Below, one piece after another: positions 38,012-50,297 of a stretch of 64,000 nucleotides of DNA. The first letter of the stretch is position 1; each line of letters opens with the position of its first letter. Below the pieces are notes generated by a model. That model ran no database searches, was not told the origin of the DNA, and saw only the letters and a list, made by a program, of their open reading frames with translations. A program made the position numbers and the translations under genes. Source of the DNA: Thozetella sp. PMI_491 (taxonomy: Eukaryota; Ascomycota; Sordariomycetes; Chaetosphaeriales; Chaetosphaeriaceae); the NCBI GenBank assembly GCA_021432635.1, contig MU270117.1, positions 124,001-188,000 of the forward strand, written 5' to 3'.

Positions 38012-41000
38012 TTACACGCCTGTCCACTTTCCAAATTTTTGGTGCTGCCTGTACAGCTCCTTCATGACTGCCCGTCCGCTAAGATCCATGGCGTCGCTCA
38101 TGATACGGAGACTCTCCGGCGTGGTTATATCTAGGACAGAATAGAGGCCGGGTTCCAGGACTTCGCGTACCGCGTGAGGGACCACGTGCTCTAGCTGGAG
38201 CTGGACATAGCACATCAGCACCTGGTACATGTACTGACCGGCATAGCGCTTTGCCCTATCCTTTTCCGAATCGAGCATGCTCGACTGCGAGCGGGAGACG
38301 GATGCTACGCTTGGCTCGCACACGAGCGTCAGCAGCCTGGCGAAGAGCTTAGCGTGCTGGACCCAGTGGGGGTAGCATGCAATGTCCTTGGCAGGGCCGG
38401 CCGCCTTGATGCTGCCCGTGGTGCTGTAGGGGTGCCGGATCAGGATTTTGAAGAGAGATTCTAGAACCGATATAAGGAGGTGATAGTGTCCGTCTAGACG
38501 CTTGCGATGACGCTTGATGACAACGGCTACTAAGGAAGTGAGCCATTTGTATGATTTGGGACAAGTTGCTGCGGGATGGCGATCTGTGATTCCCGAGCAT
38601 ATCGTAGAGACGGTGCCGAGGGTAAGCTCGATGTTCCACTGAGACATGGCTGCGGCTCGCCGGGCCAGGAGCAGATGGGCTGTCTCTGCCGCCAGGATGA
38701 ATTCGCGGGTTGTTTCGGTAGTTTTCATAACCTCACACGCTGCGCCGTGAATTCTAGACAGACAGTATGCTTCGTCCGACGCCGCATCTGAGGCTCGAGT
38801 GTCTGTTTCCACTGACATTAGCAAGCATCCTCGGGAGGTAGAATCTACGCGGCATACCTTTATCACGTTGAACTAGCTGGTTAATGGCAACAAGCTGACC
38901 TAGTGTGCTTGGCCCCTGTTTCATCCGCACTAACAGCGTCTCGAGTTGTCCTATTCTCGTGTCCTCGCTACTGTGCCGGATGACGGCGTCGGCGTAGTTG
39001 AGAATTGCATCTTGGTCGACGACCGGAAGGCCAGTGGCTGTTGTTAAAGGTACTAACATATCCCCAGTACCGTTAGCTAAAAGATGGGGAATATCTATGT
39101 GTAAGGCTTCTTCTGTTTCCTCGCCGAAATGCTTCGCCAGGAATGTCCGTATCTGCCAGCCGATCTCGGCGCCATTTCTGATGAGCTCCGCGCCGTAAGC
39201 ACTCAACTGGGAGGCTTGGGCCCGGGACATAGCTAAAATCCCGGGGGGGAGGGCATCTGCTGCACGGATAGTGATCAATAAGACAAGAAGCTCCCTGTTG
39301 CCTAGGCGCTCGCCCCCCGGCTGCTGAGACAGGCTAGTACAGATTGACCCGATGGTTTTCGTGACTCTATCTAGCAGCTGTGCCATCAAACCTGGAAGAT
39401 CCAGAGGGAGGAGCTTAGCGGCCGACGAGTCTAGTAAAGCGGTACACGCCGCCCTCAGCAGCACCAACTGAGGATAGTCGAAGTCGTCACGTCTTCTGGA
39501 GACCCGGAGAACTGACACAGCATGCTCTATATAGGTCTTTTCTCTCTGCTCAACGGTAAGTGCCATTTGCCTGATGATGTTAGTCGCCAGTCGAGGCGTC
39601 CAGGACATGGACATACCGAAGGATCAGCGTCGCCAGCTTGTCAAGGAGGCCGACAATCTGCTGCTTTCGAAGCACATCATCACCTGACCACGGTTCATCC
39701 GACACGGATTTGACCCTTGCAACGGACTGTGCTATGCAAGTCAATTCATCAAAGTTCATCCCCTGAGCTCAAGTTAGCATAGCTGAATGCGTAGCCAAGA
39801 TCGAGATGCTCACTTCGTAGAATGTTGGGCGGCTCATCACTTTGATCATTAAGCTGAGCAAAGGCACCCAGCAGTCAATAGTGATATGTCCTCCATGTGA
39901 AACACGAGACATCAATACTTTCATGATCGCCTCCCTCCGCTCGCGATGAATGAAGTCGATTGGAACCTGCAGTAGCGAGTCAACGGCCCCCTGTACCTCG
40001 GGCGATGAAGTGCCTATGTCGTGATTTCCAATGACCGAGAGTAAATGAGCCAACAACTCGCCTGCGAGGAATTTAGATCTCTATCTTTCACTAGTTTCGT
40101 AGGGTGGGTGAGGTACAAACTCACTTATCAAGGTTCTATTTGAAGCATCTCCCCCATATCCGAGCATCAGACTGGCTAACCCGTCGTTCTTGGCTGAGAA
40201 GAGGCCAGCACTGCCTTGCGTAGACAACAACAGGGCTAAGATGGCTGGAGGCAAGTGGCCTTTTTGTTTCACGTAGAGACTAGATGGGGTGTAAGAAAGA
40301 GAGAGCACCTGCGGCAGCGACGAATACGCACCCAAGTACTCGAGGAGCTTCCGAAATAGCCCAAGAAAGGGATTCGTCGCCCTTGGCCCGGCTGGATCCG
40401 GGACCCTCGACTTTTTCGTCTTCCATATACTTCTCACCTAACCCGTCGATGAATGTACATGTGGAACCGGCTGCGTCGGCCTCGAACTTGCCGCCGGGGT
40501 GTTGACACAGCCAAGCCCTCGCCGAGAACTTGAACGCGGCCAGTGAAGCTTGAGAGCTGCCAGCAGTTTTCTTCGATCTCATCGTGTTAGCGAGTTCCTT
40601 CCAGATCCGCTCGGTTTGTTCCAGCGTCGACCATGAAATCGTCCTCTCGCCGATGGTCCACCGAAGATCAAGCGCCTCTTGAGTCTCGGCGTCTACTTTC
40701 GGGGTAGCAGATAGAGCAGCCATATCGTGTAGCTTTGTTCCGACCGCATCGACGAATTCCTCTTGCGAAAGTGACCGGGAAATAGCTGCAAGTATTTGCA
40801 ATCGTGGGAGCGCCTGTGCGTTGTCCGCCTGCGATTCAAGCCACTGGAGTAGAGCGAGAAGCTGGTGAGGGTTCATGGAGCTTTGGAGCACCTCTGCTAC
40901 AGTCTCCACAAGCTTACTCTGAGACCACGCCTCGCTCGAGTAGCCACCCATCGGTTCGAGCGCAGGGAGAGCTAGAAATCGTAGCCATTTCTTAATGAAC

Positions 41001-42382
41001 CCAGCCAAGTCACGGGCTTTGGAATAGCCTCGCGCGAGGAGGCTTAGGAACTGTACTGCTGAGTCGAAATCTTGATGCCTGGAGTCTAGCTTCGCTGCGG
41101 TCAAAAAAGCAGGGCCCAGCAGACCCTCTGCTCCTGAATGAAGCAAGAAGACATCAGGGTTCAGCCTAGCAAGGCAGAGTAGCAGGCTCCAGTCCGCCGT
41201 GCTGCCCCCCAAGCCATATACAGAACATACTTCGGCAAGACTGTGAAGCTTGAGAGGTGCGGCATGCTCAACTGCCATATCTAATATCTCTCTGATGGCG
41301 CGGTTCCTGCTGCCCCCAAGTTCACGCACGGCCGGCTCGAGGATATCGAATACGGCCTGGACCCAGCTGTCATTCCCCCTCTTCGTCGTTCGATCACCGC
41401 CAATTGCTTTAGGGGCTGCCAAGACGAGGCCAAAAAGGACTGTGCAGGTAGTCGCTTTCGTCGAGTTGGTCACCTCAACCGCGAATTGGATAGCCTCGAT
41501 GCTAGCCTGGTTGAAAAAAGCAGCTCGAGAGGGCAGTATCAGGTTTCGGGTCAAAAATCGACGCAGCTCCCGGGCCCATCTACCGCCCACTGCCTCATCG
41601 ACCTCGGTCGCGTTGGTGAGCTTCACAAGCAGGCTGGTGCCCAAGGCCGTCAGATGCGTAGCTACCTCCAACGCATCGCCGTCCGCTTGGCGATGGAGAT
41701 CCCAGAGGGATGTGAAGGTCGATATCCACTCCGCCTGGTCATCGCACATATCTGTGCCTCCATTCTGGAGGGCGAGGACGCATATATTCAAGAGAGGCAC
41801 CAGAATCTCCATGCTCTCGAAGGCGGATATGAAGAAGAGCGCCTTGATGGGCTCGACGCCCATCGGGTTTGTCGCCGTCTGACCCATAGATGATCGGCAT
41901 CGAGATAATAGCGTCCCCAGGGCTTGAAATACAGCCTCGGATGTACGCATGCAATAGGACAATTTTCGTTGACTGCCGAGGTCAAACGCTAACGGATCAG
42001 ACCGCTTCCGCTTCCGAGTCGCGGCCTGGGCAGGCTGTGAGTCCGGGCGCGACGTGTCCTTGAGCGTCTGTTGCAGGATGCCCAGGAACTTGCGGTCTGC
42101 GAGGGATTTGGCAAGAGGAAACGCGGGGATTCGTGTGAACGCGGCACCAAGCACGCTCCAGGTGAGGGGATACCGACGGAGTCGCTCAGCATCGGGGTTG
42201 GTACCGTTCATGTTTTTTAGAAGTCCTCGGACCAGCATCTCTTCGGCAGCGTGGAAGCTGCCTCCTCCTTGTGAGAGAATCTCCCATATTTTCTCCAGTT
42301 TTTCGGGAAACAACTCGACACCACCCTGGTCGAAGGACCGGACGGCGCCGACGAGGGTTGCCTCAACAGAAGGTGCTCGCAT
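38012..42382 (-). CDS. URB2: Urb2/Npa2 nucleolar 60S pre-ribosome factor
   Basis: Six exons: 42382-40332, 40279-40125, 40061-39814, 39762-39617, 39570-38858 and 38811-38012. All five introns are tiny (52, 63, 51, 46 and 46 nt) and together give 1370 residues in frame. The C-terminal 200 residues match the Urb2/Npa2 domain, with YQVLMCYVQLQLEHVVPHA, EPGLYSVLDI and the end GRAVMKELYRQHQKFGKW. The rest is a long helical-repeat protein, as expected for the family (yeast Urb2 is about 1170 residues). In yeast it is part of the early 90S/60S assembly complex with Urb1, Rsa3, Nop8 and Dbp6, in the nucleolus. I prefer the ATG at 42382 to the in-frame ATG at 42412, because the conserved-looking N-terminus (ATLVGAVRSFDQGG) follows directly. 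Confidence 0.9.
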
Positions 42383-42877
42383 GGCTGTAGCGATATGCTT
42401 GCCTATGTGCACTGTTAAACGGTCAACCGGGGAAGGGATACCATTCGACGCGCTCCGTTACAAACCAGGCCAGATCCGTTTTCCAGGCAGAGGAGCAAGG
42501 GGCTGCGAAGGTGAGGCGGAATGAGGATAGCTATAACTGTGGTACACGAAGGTGGGATGAAGCTCTAAAGGAAAAGAAAAATTCTGCCGCGCTGAGCGAC
42601 AGGGGTGCCGTGCGAGCGACCAGGTAGTGGTCGTCTCACCGCCTTCGGGAGTGGACGGGAAGTGAGCCGAGCAATCAATCAATCCTCCTCTTGGGGGGAA
42701 AACACGAGACTGCGCTCATTGAAAGCTCCCGAACTTAGCATCCTCCTCACCCGCCCCAATTGCTCTCCGACACGGCCATTCGACAGGTAAGCTTCCAATT
42801 GATATCAAAGATGGCGGCCAGCTGAAGCTAATGCACGACCTGTTTTTTTTTTCTATTTCGTTAGCAGCGCTTGCACG
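42383..42877. promoter_or_regulatory. Shared promoter between URB2 and MIC10, with a leader intron
   Basis: 495 bp between divergent start codons. On the MIC10 side a probable intron in the leader runs from 42787 (GTAAGC) to about 42867 (pyrimidine tract, then TTAGCAG), ending 10 bp before the start codon. No upstream reading frame looks coding. Shared regulation is inferred from the geometry. Confidence 0.55.
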
Positions 42878-43230
42878 ATGCCTGAGACCACCACCAACTC
42901 TCCGTCGGCCAGCAGGGTCGCCAGGCCCGTCAGTGAGGCACTTTTGAACGAGAAGGTACGATATATCAAGGGCTCCGGTTTCGCAAGGAGAGGAATATTG
43001 CGGGAGGCGCTGACAATCATTCGCCCTTTACCTAGTGGGATCGCTGCCTCTCGAACCTCCTGATCAAATCCACCCTGGGTCTCGGCTTCGGCGTCGTCTT
43101 CTCCGTGCTCTTGTTCAAGCGGAGAGCATGGCCTGCCTTCGTCGGCGTTGGCTTCGGCGCCGGCCGAGCCTACGAAGAGTGCAATTCTAGCCTCAAGCAG
43201 GCCGCGAGGGATCTCAGGAAGCAGGCCTAA
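42878..43230 (+). CDS. MIC10: MICOS complex subunit Mic10
   Basis: Exons 42878-42955 and 43036-43230 (intron 80 nt, donor GTACGA, acceptor CCTAG) give 90 residues, the usual size for Mic10. A short polar N-terminus leads to ALLNEKWDRCLSN. Two membrane segments follow, each with a glycine-rich oligomerisation motif: residues 41-45 GLGFG in the first and 63-67 GVGFG plus GAG in the second. The charged loop FKRRAWP lies between them. The tail is RAYEECNSSLKQAARD. Mic10 oligomers bend the inner mitochondrial membrane at crista junctions. The second exon starts right after the conserved EKWD core is split by the intron. It is too short to be obvious without splicing. It faces URB2 head-to-head. 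Confidence 0.95.
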
Positions 43231-43893
43231 GGGGGGGCAATGGCCTCGGTATAAGCATGAATCGAAAGCAGAGCGAAGCATTGTGTAAAAAAAACCCTGT
43301 GCCATCACCTTTTTAGAGCTGAGCTTGGACGGATTTCACGCCGGGGCAAGGCTGGAGCCAGAACGCGTCACAGGCGCCTGGAGCGAGCGAGTATAGAGGA
43401 TGGGTTGAGGTCGAGCAGCCACGAGTTCCCTGATAACAAAAGTGCCAGATAGAAGGCCCCCGACCCATCCATGATTTCCATGCAAAAGTCTCCTTCGGAC
43501 TTGTTGTGCATTTCTCTGTCCACTCCATAGCGCTACCACCTTTTGACTTGGGCCGCCTCTCGTCGAGCGCGCCATAGCTTGCTTACTGTCCCCTACTGGG
43601 TCGCCTGTCGGGCAACTTTTCCCCAATTAGCCAGGCTTCTCGAGGATGCTGGACAGTCCCGTGTAACGATTAAGTGCTTTGTCTACCATTTTCGTAGACT
43701 ATCTCCCTGTCTATATACCTGTATGTCCATATGGATCCTCTATGTCGCTGCCCCCCTCCTCCCTCCTCTAGCTATTGCTCTCTAGGGTCATAGTTCGACC
43801 GCCTGACACAAATGGATGTGCCGGCCGCGCCATTACTCGCGAGCCAAAAAAAACTTGGGCCAATACGTCTAGCCATCGACCCCCCTTGGCTAC
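43231..43893. other. Convergent 3' region between MIC10 and the ABCG gene
   Basis: 663 bp between two facing stop codons; it should contain both 3' untranslated ends. No gene or repeat seen. Confidence 0.5.
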
Positions 43894-46224
43894 TCATCTC
43901 CTCAGCTTTAGGATGGCCCAGGCCGCGACACGGTACCCTAAGATGATGGCCATCATTATGCCCACATCTTTGCCCATGTAGCCTGGCTTATACCCATATT
44001 GGTCCAGCACCGCTTGTCCTCTAATCTGGCATTGGCCAGCCAGGTCAGTGTCCCACATACAGAAACAGTCCTTAGGCCCCGGTCCGGTCACCGCGCAGCT
44101 GTAGATACGGTCGTGAAATTCGTTCACCATCATGTTCTCAAAGACATACTTCTGGTAGTCCCAGTAGTGGAAAACATACTTGTAGAAGACGTTTAGGACC
44201 GTGGGTGGTACCATGAAGCCGTTGACACTCATCCAAAGGCCATTTGCAAAAGCCACGAGGGCCAGCGAGATGACGAAGCTAGGGAAGAGTGAGGTAAAGA
44301 AGACGACAAGGCCTTCGGCGGCTAGCAAGTCGAGGAAGACCCAAAGGACCCAGGTGAAGAAGGCCGTCGCCGTCGGCTGGAAGTTAGATAGCCAGTACGA
44401 GATCAAGGAGAAGAGAATGGCGATCAAAACTGTGCACATGACGAGACTTGTAAGCAGGGGGGCAGGTTGTCGCGAGCACGGGATCTCGTACACAGGTATG
44501 GAATTCCGACAAGGAAATTCGACACAATGAGTTCGGTAGCTCCATATAGCCCATTGTGGTACTCCTTGACGTATTGGAGACGGTCCTCGAGGAAGGAAGG
44601 AACATAAGCCACGGCCATGAAAGACATAAAGGCGGAGCCGTAAAACTAACACGCGCATGTGTAGTTAGCGAGTGTCTTCCTAGATCCCGCCAGTACTGTC
44701 TTGACCGGACCGTGGCCTGGGGGGCTGGAGAGGGCGGGATAAAGGACTGAGGAGAAGGGGAAGGGGCTTACAATAGCGTTGGTCAGGGGGATAATCGAAG
44801 ACTGATCCGTCGATAGCCTCAGCCAAACAGTCCCCATCATGATTGCCAGCCCTGCCAGAATACCTAGGTTAGCGAATGAGGCACCCACTGCAGGTAAAGA
44901 TGAGCCTACCCAAGTACATAGCTATTCTGATACCGTAGGCCACGACATCACGATAGCTCTTAATGAAGCTTCGGTGTAGAAGGGTGACTACGAGACTTGG
45001 AAAGCTGGGCTTCCGCTCGCCATCTTCTACTTGGAGCTGCCCGGAACTGGTGGCCTGGACGTGCTCGATGGCTTCAATGAGGCTTACATGACGCTGGGAG
45101 CTGGCCCATGCCTGCTGCATGTATAAGAGCTGGTGAGATGCCACCTCACGATTAGGAGCGAAGTCGGTGTTGACTAGCTCGAGCACGAACTCGGCTGGGT
45201 TGATGTGGGTAGGGACCTGGTAGCCTAGGGCCTCATAGTGCGCCGTGAGCTCCGAGACGGGACCGAAGTAGTGGGACTTGCCCCCGGAGAGGAGCAGAAG
45301 CTTGTCAAACAAGTTGAACGTTGATGTGCTCGGTTGGTGGATGGAGGCAATTACAATCAACTGTCGCCACGGGAAGCCGCTGTTAGCTAGCTATTTGTGT
45401 CCTCTTCCCCAACACCACCTTGCCGAGCTAACTTACCTTGTTGCGCTTTGCGACCCCCCTCAGGTAGTTGATAACCTCCCAGCTTGCGGCGGAGTCTAGC
45501 CCACTGGTAGGCTCATCGAGAAAGAGGATCTTAGGGCTTGTGATGAGCTGGCTGGCAACGCCAACTCGACGCTTTTGTCCACCGCTAATTCCCTTCCGTA
45601 TTGGAGTGCCGATCAGGGTATTTGCCTGCTCACGCAGGCCAAACGAGTCCAGCAGGCCATCGATACGCGCTATACGCTCCCGACTCGGGAGAGAGCTTGT
45701 GCTTGCTAGGCGTGAGGCAAAGGCAAGAGTTTCTCGAACGGTGAGCGACCCAATCAACGCGTCCTCTTGCTCGACGAAACAGCTCATGTGCCGAAAGGTT
45801 GCCTTGGAGGGCCTACCTCCGTTGACCAGCACATCTCCCTGTACCTTGTGACTACCCATAGGGCGAGATGCGAGTGCAGTAAGGAGCGTCGTCTTTCCAC
45901 AGCCCGATGGTCCCATGAGGGCGCAGATTTCACCTAGGGAGGCGCTGCGTTAGTGACCTCATCTCCAGGTCGTGGTCTATGGTGAATCGCAAAAGTAATC
46001 TCACCGGCCTCCACAATCCCATGAACGTCCTCGACGAGGGCTCTCGGAAGCTTGGTTTCTCGGTCCTTGACCGTGACCGTGACATTTTTCCACGCTATAT
46101 TCGCCACGGTTGTGTTGCGAAGGTGCGCCTCGGCAGCAAACCCCCCTTCGACGTCCTGGAAGAGGGGGCATTTGTCTTCGCGATAGCCGTCCATAGAGCC
46201 GGAGGCTGTTCCTGGTTGTGTCAT
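43894..46224 (-). CDS. ABCG (White-type) half-size ABC transporter
   Basis: Six exons: 46224-46005, 45933-45437, 45360-44910, 44863-44772, 44645-44494 and 44446-43894 (introns 71, 76, 46, 126 and 47 nt), totalling 654 residues. The nucleotide-binding domain comes first, as in all ABCG proteins: Walker A at 81-88 (GPSGCGKT), the signature ISGGQ at 189-193, Walker B at 209-215 (ILFLDEP), and the switch His in ASIHQPS. About six membrane segments follow, beginning with AIMMGTVWLRL and including FYGSAFMSFMAVAYVPSF. The ABCG extracellular loop before the last helix contains several Cys (SCAVTG, DCFCMWD, QCQIRG). It must work as a dimer in a membrane, exporting lipids, sterols, pigments or toxic compounds; the substrate is unknown. 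The start follows from the first ATG after the frame opens, preceding MTQPGTASGSMDG. Confidence 0.92.
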
Positions 46225-46320
46225 GGCAGCTGCTGGTAAGAAACGGCAAGGAAGCTCGTAACGTAGCCACGCCGCTGAGGGGGGCAGAAAAGCGGAGGGG
46301 GTCGGGCGAGGCCGATGGAC

Positions 46321-46368
46321 GGGTGCGGGTGTAGGTGCAGGTGCAAGTGCAGGTGTAGGTGTAGGTGA
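46321..46368. repeat. Hexamer repeat (GGTGYA)n
   Basis: About eight imperfect copies of GGTGCA/GGTGTA, 100-145 bp upstream of the ABCG start codon, so probably in its leader or promoter. Confidence 0.85.
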
Positions 46369-47386
46369 AGGGAATATAGTACGAGGATGCGGAGAGGAGC
46401 AATCGGTTCTCTCACCAGGCCGCACGCGGCAGGTATATATTGGCAGAGAAGGATCGGGTTCCCGCTCGCCGGCGACCTCGGGCGTCAAACATGCTACACG
46501 ACACGGATATGCCCCGCTGCCATCCGAAAAAAAACGGCCCTCACGCGAACAGCAAGGGCACAGGCGTGTAGCGACTGATTCCCACACGAGGGCAATGTTG
46601 GGTGCCTGAAGCTCTAGTACGGGCAATGAGCAGGGTATGCTGAGCCAGCTCCAGGACGCCTGGATACTCCCAGAGGGACTGCGGATCCCTCCTTGCAAAC
46701 CTTTCACTTCACTTCGGGTTTCTACTATGTACCAAATTTGGTCGGCGAAGCGTACAAGGAGCCTGCTCCCCGAGAACTCTGTCAACCCAGCTATCATCAG
46801 CCGCAGTCGACGGGGCATCTTATTTGGCGACTTCGCCCGGCACAATTGCGGTCTCCAAATGCCTAGTGGCCCAACCAAACGTGATCTGATTTTGTCCGAG
46901 AGGTGCCCGCTTATTGATCCCCGCCCCCCCGCCTAAGCACCATAGGACCTATTATGGCTGCAGAAGCCGAGTCTAATTCGATCCATCTGTTTTAGGGCTA
47001 AGGCCAACCCGCGTCGCCGACCTCCGAACCCCTCCTCGTGTACTTCGCAAGCCACCCTGCATAATAAAAAACACGGGCTGGCTTTAATGTACCCTGTAGG
47101 GAGGGGTGACCGAGCGGGCGTCGCCACTCAGTTCCTTGAACAAGGGCGTCTTCAATTCCATAGGCGGCGAAGAGCAGATACAAAGGCAAGGATTGATACA
47201 CAGTTTCCCCCGAAAAGCCCACCATTTGTTCCCAACATGCGTGACCCCTGCCTGTATCCGAGGTGGATTGGGTGACTTGTGGGTGACTTGTGGGTGCCTT
47301 AGAAACACTGCCTGGGAACGAACTAAGCACGCACTCTCTCGTGTGGCATATATAGGCACAAAGAAACAATAATAGGTAAAAAAATT

Positions 47387-47404
47387 AAAAAAAAAAAAAA
47401 AAAA
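47387..47404. repeat. Poly-A homopolymer (18 A)
   Basis: An uninterrupted run of A in non-coding DNA, preceded by a second short A run. Confidence 0.85.
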
Positions 47405-48076
47405 GGATGCGCTCCTGCCAGGGGGGGGCCTGGGTTCTTCAAGAGCCGCACTGCTGCAGGGACGAGCTAAAACAGTGGACTCTGTGGATCATTGAACAGT
47501 CGGCGATGACACGCAGAAGGTGGGGCCTACTCATCCGGGCCTTCTCGACGCATGTCAGCCGCGCCCCGGCGACCACCAAGAAAGCTTCGGCGACCAAGGG
47601 GAATTCCCGCATCTAGTGACCCGATATTTACAGTTCTCGTAGGGAGGTATATAGCGAGGGAACTCCAGCATTGAGGCAGCCCCCACTCCTCCTTCCTGTT
47701 TGCCCCGTCTGCGTTTCCACTAGGCACTAGGTACTTGAGCTTTGAACTAGGCAGCAAATGCCTTTTATATTCGGCGGGTACACCCGTTCCAGAGGCCTGT
47801 TACCAATTAAGGCACTGCGTACGGAAACCTTACCTGCCTGAAACTTGCCACGCCGAATCAGCCGTCTCCACCAACAGTGAGCGAAGGCAAGAGGGAGCAT
47901 CATCCACTATCCAACAAGAAGCTGACTACGCAATCCCATCAACTCCAGTGACATCCTTCGGACCAGTCCGCCCCGCAACGGAATCGCAGAACAGCAAAGA
48001 TGAACTGGTTAAGATATCCACAGACGCCATGTCGACGAGCAAGAGGGCTGCGACCCTTCCGCCTAACCCAAGCAGC

Positions 48077-50297
48077 TCATGGCTGCGTCACATTAGATAG
48101 TATGTTGTTGATCTCGCTAATAATACCTTGGTCCGCGTTGATGCTGCTGATCATCTGTTCCTGCGTGAAACCAACCCAGAAGGTCGGAGTCATCTGGTGC
48201 CTCTTCTTCTGCCGGAAAATCTCCTGGGCGGTGCCCTTGACCTGCCCGGAGGCGGTCTTGGCCGCCTTCCACACTTTACTAAGAGAGTTCAGCGCTCCAA
48301 TGTTGAGCCGAATCTGCTGTCGGAGATCGTCCTCGTCATCGATGAAGTACAATGCCCACTTGGACAGGTGAACGATGGACGACAGCGTGATGACGCAAGT
48401 GAAGAAGTGGGTGTGGCTCAGCAGTGTTCCTGGCCAAGTGATCATCTTGCTAATTTCGTTTGCCGCTGTGACTGTGTGCCGCGTATGGACGTTGAACATA
48501 TCGCCCGAGGGGACCGGACGGTATGGAGCGCATGCGGTGACAGCCTGCACTGGAGACGTGTCCAATTGGCTCATCGGTTGGTGTAGCATCAGAGTGCATC
48601 TGCGAACGTCTATTGGCATTCATGCGTATACGGGAGCAGGAGGCATGAGACGAGGCCCAAGCCTTGGAAATGCCGTGGTTCTTAAAGAGAGAGGGGTTGG
48701 GGGGAAGGGGTACCCACGCGTTGACGATGAAGTGCGCCTGAAACATCATCTCATCCAGCTGGCAGTTCTTGTTCAGGTTGTATCGCTTTTGAGCGGGGAG
48801 GTGCATCCTCCAGTTGGTGATGAGGGTCTGGATTCGATCGACATTCTCGTCATCAGGGAAGACGTTGGTCGGCATTCTCATCATCGATCCTAAAACCTTG
48901 ATGGCAGAGACGCGGTAAGTGAACGACGAGAACTCGCGATCCTCGCCCGAAAAGAGCTGGTCCTCGAAGTCCTCCATGTACATGGGAGGCGGGATGCGCT
49001 GCGGAGACGAGGTTAGCCTGTCGTCGCCCTCCGCCTATCGAGAGCAGCAAAGGAACTGGAGCACCAACCCCGGTCAAGTATTGAAGCTCTTCGCAGGGCA
49101 AGCCCACGCCAGCCTCGATGTCGAAGAGAGCAAAGTTGGTGATCATATGGACTCCGGCAACCATACCGTCGCAGACATACAGATCCCACCAGGTTCGGCG
49201 CCAGGACTCCTCGAGCATTGGGTTCTTGCGCCCATGCATAGAGGCAAACTGCTGCGTGTTGAGGTTGATGTCCAGAGCAACGCGTTCGCAGTCTGCTAGT
49301 AGCTCACGCGCTTTCGCCTGATCGCAGCTGCCATCCAGCGCTACGATTAGCATGAGAAGCGCCTGGACCAGAAACCCATCCCTAGGCGTAGTGGGTAGAT
49401 AGCAAAGCCGCAGGGCTTGCTCGAGGAAGGTCGCCCTGCTGGGGCCTGCGTCAATGAACAACGAGCCGATGTACTTCATGGCTGTGACGAGGTGCTCCAG
49501 GTTGGTGCTGCCATCCTTCAGGAGCTCAAGTAGGTGCTCCTTGGGGAGGACGAAAGGGTGAGCTGCGTGGAAATAATAGTAAAATGCATCGAAGCACCGG
49601 TCACCTAGGCTCGTCACTGGCTGCTGCAGTGGCAGGGATGCAGCCACAGCAAAGCTGGCACCCTCTACGCCGGCCGAGAAGGGGTGCCGGTAGAGCTGGA
49701 CACTCTCCGGGGTGGGGGTCGCCGCTAGAGAGGGCGACGAACTGGAGCGAGCCGTCGTTGGACCCTCTGCGAAGCCGATCGAAGGGGGGAAGGCCGAAAA
49801 GGCTGGGCCCTCGGAGGTTGGAACGGGTACAGCCGGAGTGCCGAGGAACATTGGGCAGTTGTCACGGCCCCCCTCGCGCCCATCGGTCAAAGACGGGGAC
49901 CTCGGGCGCCTGTTGCGCGGACCCCTGGCGCCGCGCCGAGAGGGAACATAGACGCACTGGAACTGAGAAGCGATGCAGCGAGAACACGGGACTAGGCCGT
50001 CGCATTTCAGGTGCTTGTCTCGCTAGCCTAGCTATCAGTACATGCGGGCCTTTCGAGCATGCCGCCGGAGCCGCTAGGAAAGAGACAAGATGTTTTACTT
50101 ACACAGGCCAGGCAAGCCGACGATACCGTGGAGAGCTGACGGCCACCGTTGGCATCGGAGCCGGGAACGGGGGCGGGACCCGGCTTGGCGTTGGCGCCTG
50201 GTTCAGTCGTTGTCCCCTGGCTGTTGTCCTGCCGGCCCGTGACGGAAGTTTCCCCAGGGCTAGAGAGCGGGGCCAGGGGGGATAACGGATCCATCAT
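48077..50297 (-). CDS. Zn2Cys6 transcription factor with fungal-specific regulatory domain
   Basis: Four exons: 50297-50103, 50022-49069, 48998-48718 and 48599-48077 (introns 80, 70 and 118 nt) give 650 residues. The first intron splits the zinc cluster. Joined, it reads CLACRDKHLKC then DGLVPCSRCIASQFQC, with Cys62, 65, 72, 78, 81 and 88 in perfect C-x2-C-x6-C-x5-C-x2-C-x6-C spacing, followed by the basic SRRGARGPRNRR stretch. The body carries the fungal_trans domain: FDAFYYYFHAAHPFVLPKEHL, SLFIDAGPSRATFLEQAL and ESWRRTWWDLYVCDGM. The typical late motif MLHQPMSQLD follows at the start of the last exon. It is a nuclear DNA-binding regulator with unknown targets. It lies between an ABCG transporter and a P450/esterase pair, a frequent arrangement for pathway-specific regulators, but that role is only inferred. 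Confidence 0.92.

Larger units (their letters stand above)
46225..48076. other. Intergenic stretch between the ABCG gene and the Zn2Cys6 regulator gene
   Basis: About 1.85 kb. The left part is the ABCG promoter and contains a hexamer repeat; the right part is the 3' end of the regulator gene. An 18-base poly-A run lies at 47387-47404. A long open frame extends upstream of the ABCG start but has no coding character. Confidence 0.45.

Noticed and set aside
45934-46878. Upstream extension of the ABCG reading frame
   Set aside because: The extra N-terminal part is low-complexity, includes the hexamer repeat and has no family likeness; the ATG at 46224 fits better.
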